Shown: positions 39,801 through 41,362 of the stretch, one piece after another
Layout: each line of letters begins with the position of its first letter
Position numbering within the stretch: the first letter of the stretch is position 1
IMG/VR virus record: IMGVR_UViG_3300007909_000001
Location: 1 to 41,362 of that record
Strand: one strand, 5' to 3'
Length of the DNA: 41,362 bases
From: a virus
Translations under genes and position numbers: made by a program
Notes under the pieces: model-generated
Database searches by the model: none
Seen by the model: only the letters and a program-made list of their open reading frames with translations
What the model was told of the DNA's origin: nothing

Positions 39801-39852
39801 TGTAATGCAACGGTAATTCATTGAGAGTGTGGATGACTAGTTTGGTAATGCA
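39801..39852. repeat. Candidate partition centromere (parC) iterons
   Basis: TGTAATGCA (39801-39809), GGTAATTCA (39812-39820) and GGTAATGCA (39844-39852) fit KGTAATKCA. Their start points are 11 and 32 bp apart, about one and three helical turns. A longer direct repeat AATCTACTA(A)TAC occurs at 39723 and 39784. The iterons lie directly before the ParM-like gene, the usual place of a centromere in actin-type partition loci. Confidence 0.5.
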
Positions 39853-39881
39853 GGAGTATTACATTATAGGAGGATGATAGA

Positions 39882-40742
39882 ATGGGTGGATTAATACTGG
39901 GATTAGATGCAGGGAATCACATGGCGAAGGTGGCAGGACCTTACGGGGTGGATTCATATAGAACAGCCATCTGTGATTGGTTCGAACGGGATGTAGAAGA
40001 GTCATTCGGTAACGATGATATGGAATTTGAAATCTGTGGCAGAAAAGGGTTTGCAGGATCCATTGCTGAACATGAGGATGAATTCGGTGGTGGTTCAATG
40101 TTTGGCGATACCAAGGCGCATGAGGATACGAAAATAAGAGTGCTACTAGCAATCGTTCGTTATGTTAAAAAATACTGTCCACAAGAATACTCAGTAAAAA
40201 TAGTGGTCGGGCAGCCAGTGAAAACACATAAGGAATCCGAGAAAAAGAAAATCAAGGATATGTTAATTGGTCATCATAATTTTGTAGTAAACGGCGCTCA
40301 TAAAAATATAACCATTGAAGCGGTAGAGGTAGCTACAGAGGGTGGTGGTGCGTTCTGGTCAAACCCCGACAATGGCACGATTAGAGTATTAGACATAGGT
40401 AGCGGCACGGTGAATGCGGTCACGACAAAAGATAAGAAGTTCATTAATAATTCGTCGGAGACATTTAACTTTGGCGTCGAAACGATTAAAAATAAAGCTG
40501 ATTTAGATGGGTTGTCCCGCGGTATCATCCGAAATACTACTAAATTGAAGTGGCATAAGAATGACCGGGTATACGTCTGTGGAGGGATAGCAGAACAAAT
40601 AGCGCCTTATATAGAAGAACACTATGCAAATTCAGAGGTGGTCTATCCACAGTTGCAGTGCCAGGACGGTGTTATCGCGGTTCAATCTGTGTTTGCTAAC
40701 GCGGTAGGATTCTATAACATCGCAAAGGGTGTTTACAGATGA
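39882..40742 (+). CDS. ParM/StbA-family actin-like partition ATPase
   Basis: A 286-residue actin-like protein that forms filaments to push replicon copies apart. Phosphate-1 loop LGLDAGNHMAKVA (Asp9, Gly11), phosphate-2 loop VLDIGSGTVNAV (Asp171, Gly173, Gly175) and adenosine motif VYVCGGIAEQI (Gly235-236) are all present and in order. GGAGGATGATAGA precedes the ATG. A small DNA-binding-type gene follows with a 4-base overlap, and iterons precede it. This is the structure of a low-copy plasmid partition locus, unusual next to phage lysis genes. ParM-like proteins also occur in a few phages, where they move DNA. Confidence 0.85.
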   Translation: MGGLILGLDAGNHMAKVAGPYGVDSYRTAICDWFERDVEESFGNDDMEFEICGRKGFAGSIAEHEDEFGGGSMFGDTKAHEDTKIRVLLAIVRYVKKYCPQEYSVKIVVGQPVKTHKESEKKKIKDMLIGHHNFVVNGAHKNITIEAVEVATEGGGAFWSNPDNGTIRVLDIGSGTVNAVTTKDKKFINNSSETFNFGVETIKNKADLDGLSRGIIRNTTKLKWHKNDRVYVCGGIAEQIAPYIEEHYANSEVVYPQLQCQDGVIAVQSVFANAVGFYNIAKGVYR

Positions 40743-40951
40743 GAAAAATTAAGACGACAAGTTTCAATCAACAAAATGGATATGAAGAAAGGTTGCTGGC
40801 ATACGCTGAATCACCCGAACATGGTGACTATAGCAACTACATCAAGCGATTGATTGGACGCGATATGGAGGGGCAGAGTCGCCCTTCAGTGACGGCATTC
40901 GTCGGCGCACCTATAGTTAAGGTGACGGATGATTTTAGCGGTTTCATTTAA
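40739..40951 (+). CDS. Small ParR-like partition adaptor
   Basis: A 70-residue basic protein, MRKIKTTSFNQQNGYEERLL and so on, whose layout (strand KIKTTSFN, helix YEERLLAYAES, helix GDYSNYIKRLIGRDM) resembles a ribbon-helix-helix adaptor. Its start overlaps the ParM-like gene by four bases, as for a ParR/AlfB protein, and it would bind the iterons at 39801. The call depends heavily on context. It ends convergently, overlapping the following leftward gene by eight bases. Confidence 0.65.
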   Translation: MRKIKTTSFNQQNGYEERLLAYAESPEHGDYSNYIKRLIGRDMEGQSRPSVTAFVGAPIVKVTDDFSGFI

Positions 40952-41225
40952 CGTCCTGCTGAATTAAACGTATTAATTTTATAGCATGTAGAATTTCCTC
41001 GTCTGTTGCGCTAATCTTTATTAACTCCACAGGCGTATTAAAGAAGTATCGCGGATCAACTTTGTACACATCAATAATTCTCTGTAGCAGGTCAACAGGT
41101 ATATCGTATTTACCACGCTCTATTTTCGACAGATTGCTTTTGTCATGGCTAATTTTATCTGCTAAATTTTGAAGTGTGTCTTTATTTTCGGTTCTTAGTA
41201 TTCGGATTTTAGTACCGATATTCAT
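40944..41225 (-). CDS. Cro/C1-type HTH regulator
   Basis: A 93-residue XRE-family protein, with NKDTLQNLADKISHDKSNLS and KIERGKYDIPVDLLQRIIDV as helix-turn-helix, and a short helical tail. AGGTGGTGCTCAC precedes the ATG, and TATAAC (within the palindrome GTTATAAC, about 41248) may be its -10. It converges on the partition pair and is the fourth HTH/XRE-type regulator of the window. It may control accessory or immunity genes. Confidence 0.82.
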   Translation of the reverse strand: MNIGTKIRILRTENKDTLQNLADKISHDKSNLSKIERGKYDIPVDLLQRIIDVYKVDPRYFFNTPVELIKISATDEEILHAIKLIRLIQQDVK

Positions 41226-41292
41226 GTGAGCACCACCTAATTCGTTATAACTTATTGATTCGATGAGACGGCAAGGATACCCTTTTTAAGAA

Positions 41293-41331
41293 TAAAAAAA
41301 GAGGGGGCAATTAAGCCTCCTCTCTTTATTT
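41293..41331. terminator. Bidirectional terminator at the right edge
   Basis: GAGGGGGC (41301-41308) and GCCTCCTC (41315-41322) form an 8-bp stem with one G-U wobble and a 6-base loop. An A-run lies on the left, and a T-rich run on the right. On the minus strand it gives a stem followed by a T-run. No gene inside the window needs a leftward terminator here, unless the window is circular and it ends the integrase transcript. Confidence 0.75.
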
Positions 41332-41362
41332 TTAAGGTGTGTTACATGTGAATTGAAGCTTG

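Noticed and set aside
1-41362. CRISPR arrays, insertion sequences, rRNA genes
   Set aside because: No regularly spaced repeats with unique spacers, no transposase and no rRNA-like sequence were seen on either strand.

Overview
The window reads as one complete temperate siphophage genome of about 41 kb from a low-to-moderate GC Bacillota host. Strong AGGAGG-type ribosome binding sites, frequent GTG/TTG starts, an HK97-type head cassette and a large serine integrase all point to Bacillales. A Planococcaceae-like host (Sporosarcina or relatives) is a guess from general style, not something the sequence proves. No host chromosomal gene is visible at either end.

Layout: (1) 1-2650, lysogeny module: a leftward large serine recombinase, a small Cro/C1-type regulator, a CI-like repressor, and an early rightward promoter whose 17-bp spacer contains a repressor-type palindrome. 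(2) 2651-4825, early genes: Cro-like protein, HNH-AP2 endonuclease, small ORFs and an orphan cytosine methyltransferase. (3) 4906-11239, recombination and replication: Gam-like protein, Sak4-like ATPase, SF2 helicase, DUF669 SSB-like protein, D5-type primase-helicase, an iteron-rich candidate origin and a VRR-NUC nuclease. (4) 11249-12097, a divergent pair of a ribbon-helix-helix regulator and a NUMOD/HNH homing endonuclease sharing a repeat-bearing control region. (5) 12118-16962, a run of overlapping small early/middle genes including a MazG-like protein, a dimeric dUTPase and a candidate late-gene activator. (6) 16958-17183, a gene-free block of successive dyads ending in a terminator. (7) 17374-25130, packaging and head genes (HNH, TerS, TerL, portal, ClpP-type protease, capsid, connectors, major tail protein). 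(8) 25163-36971, tail genes with a -1 frameshifted chaperone, a 1588-residue tape measure, tip proteins and a fibre. (9) 37072-38216, holin and M15 endolysin. (10) 38273-41335, accessory genes: a membrane-anchored protein, a protein with an internally repeated DNA-binding-like unit, an actin-type partition pair (ParM/ParR-like) with candidate centromere iterons, and another HTH regulator.

Two themes stand out. First, the actin-type partition locus, the iteron-like repeats by the primase-helicase, an integrase without an obvious in-frame start codon, and a terminator placed where the integrase transcript would need one if the two window ends were joined, together suggest a phage-plasmid (extrachromosomal prophage). 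This is inference. Second, there are several compact regulatory architectures: an operator filling the spacer of the early promoter, three 10-bp-phased repeats between a ribbon-helix-helix gene and a homing endonuclease, and a row of strong dyads between the late-activator candidate and the packaging genes.
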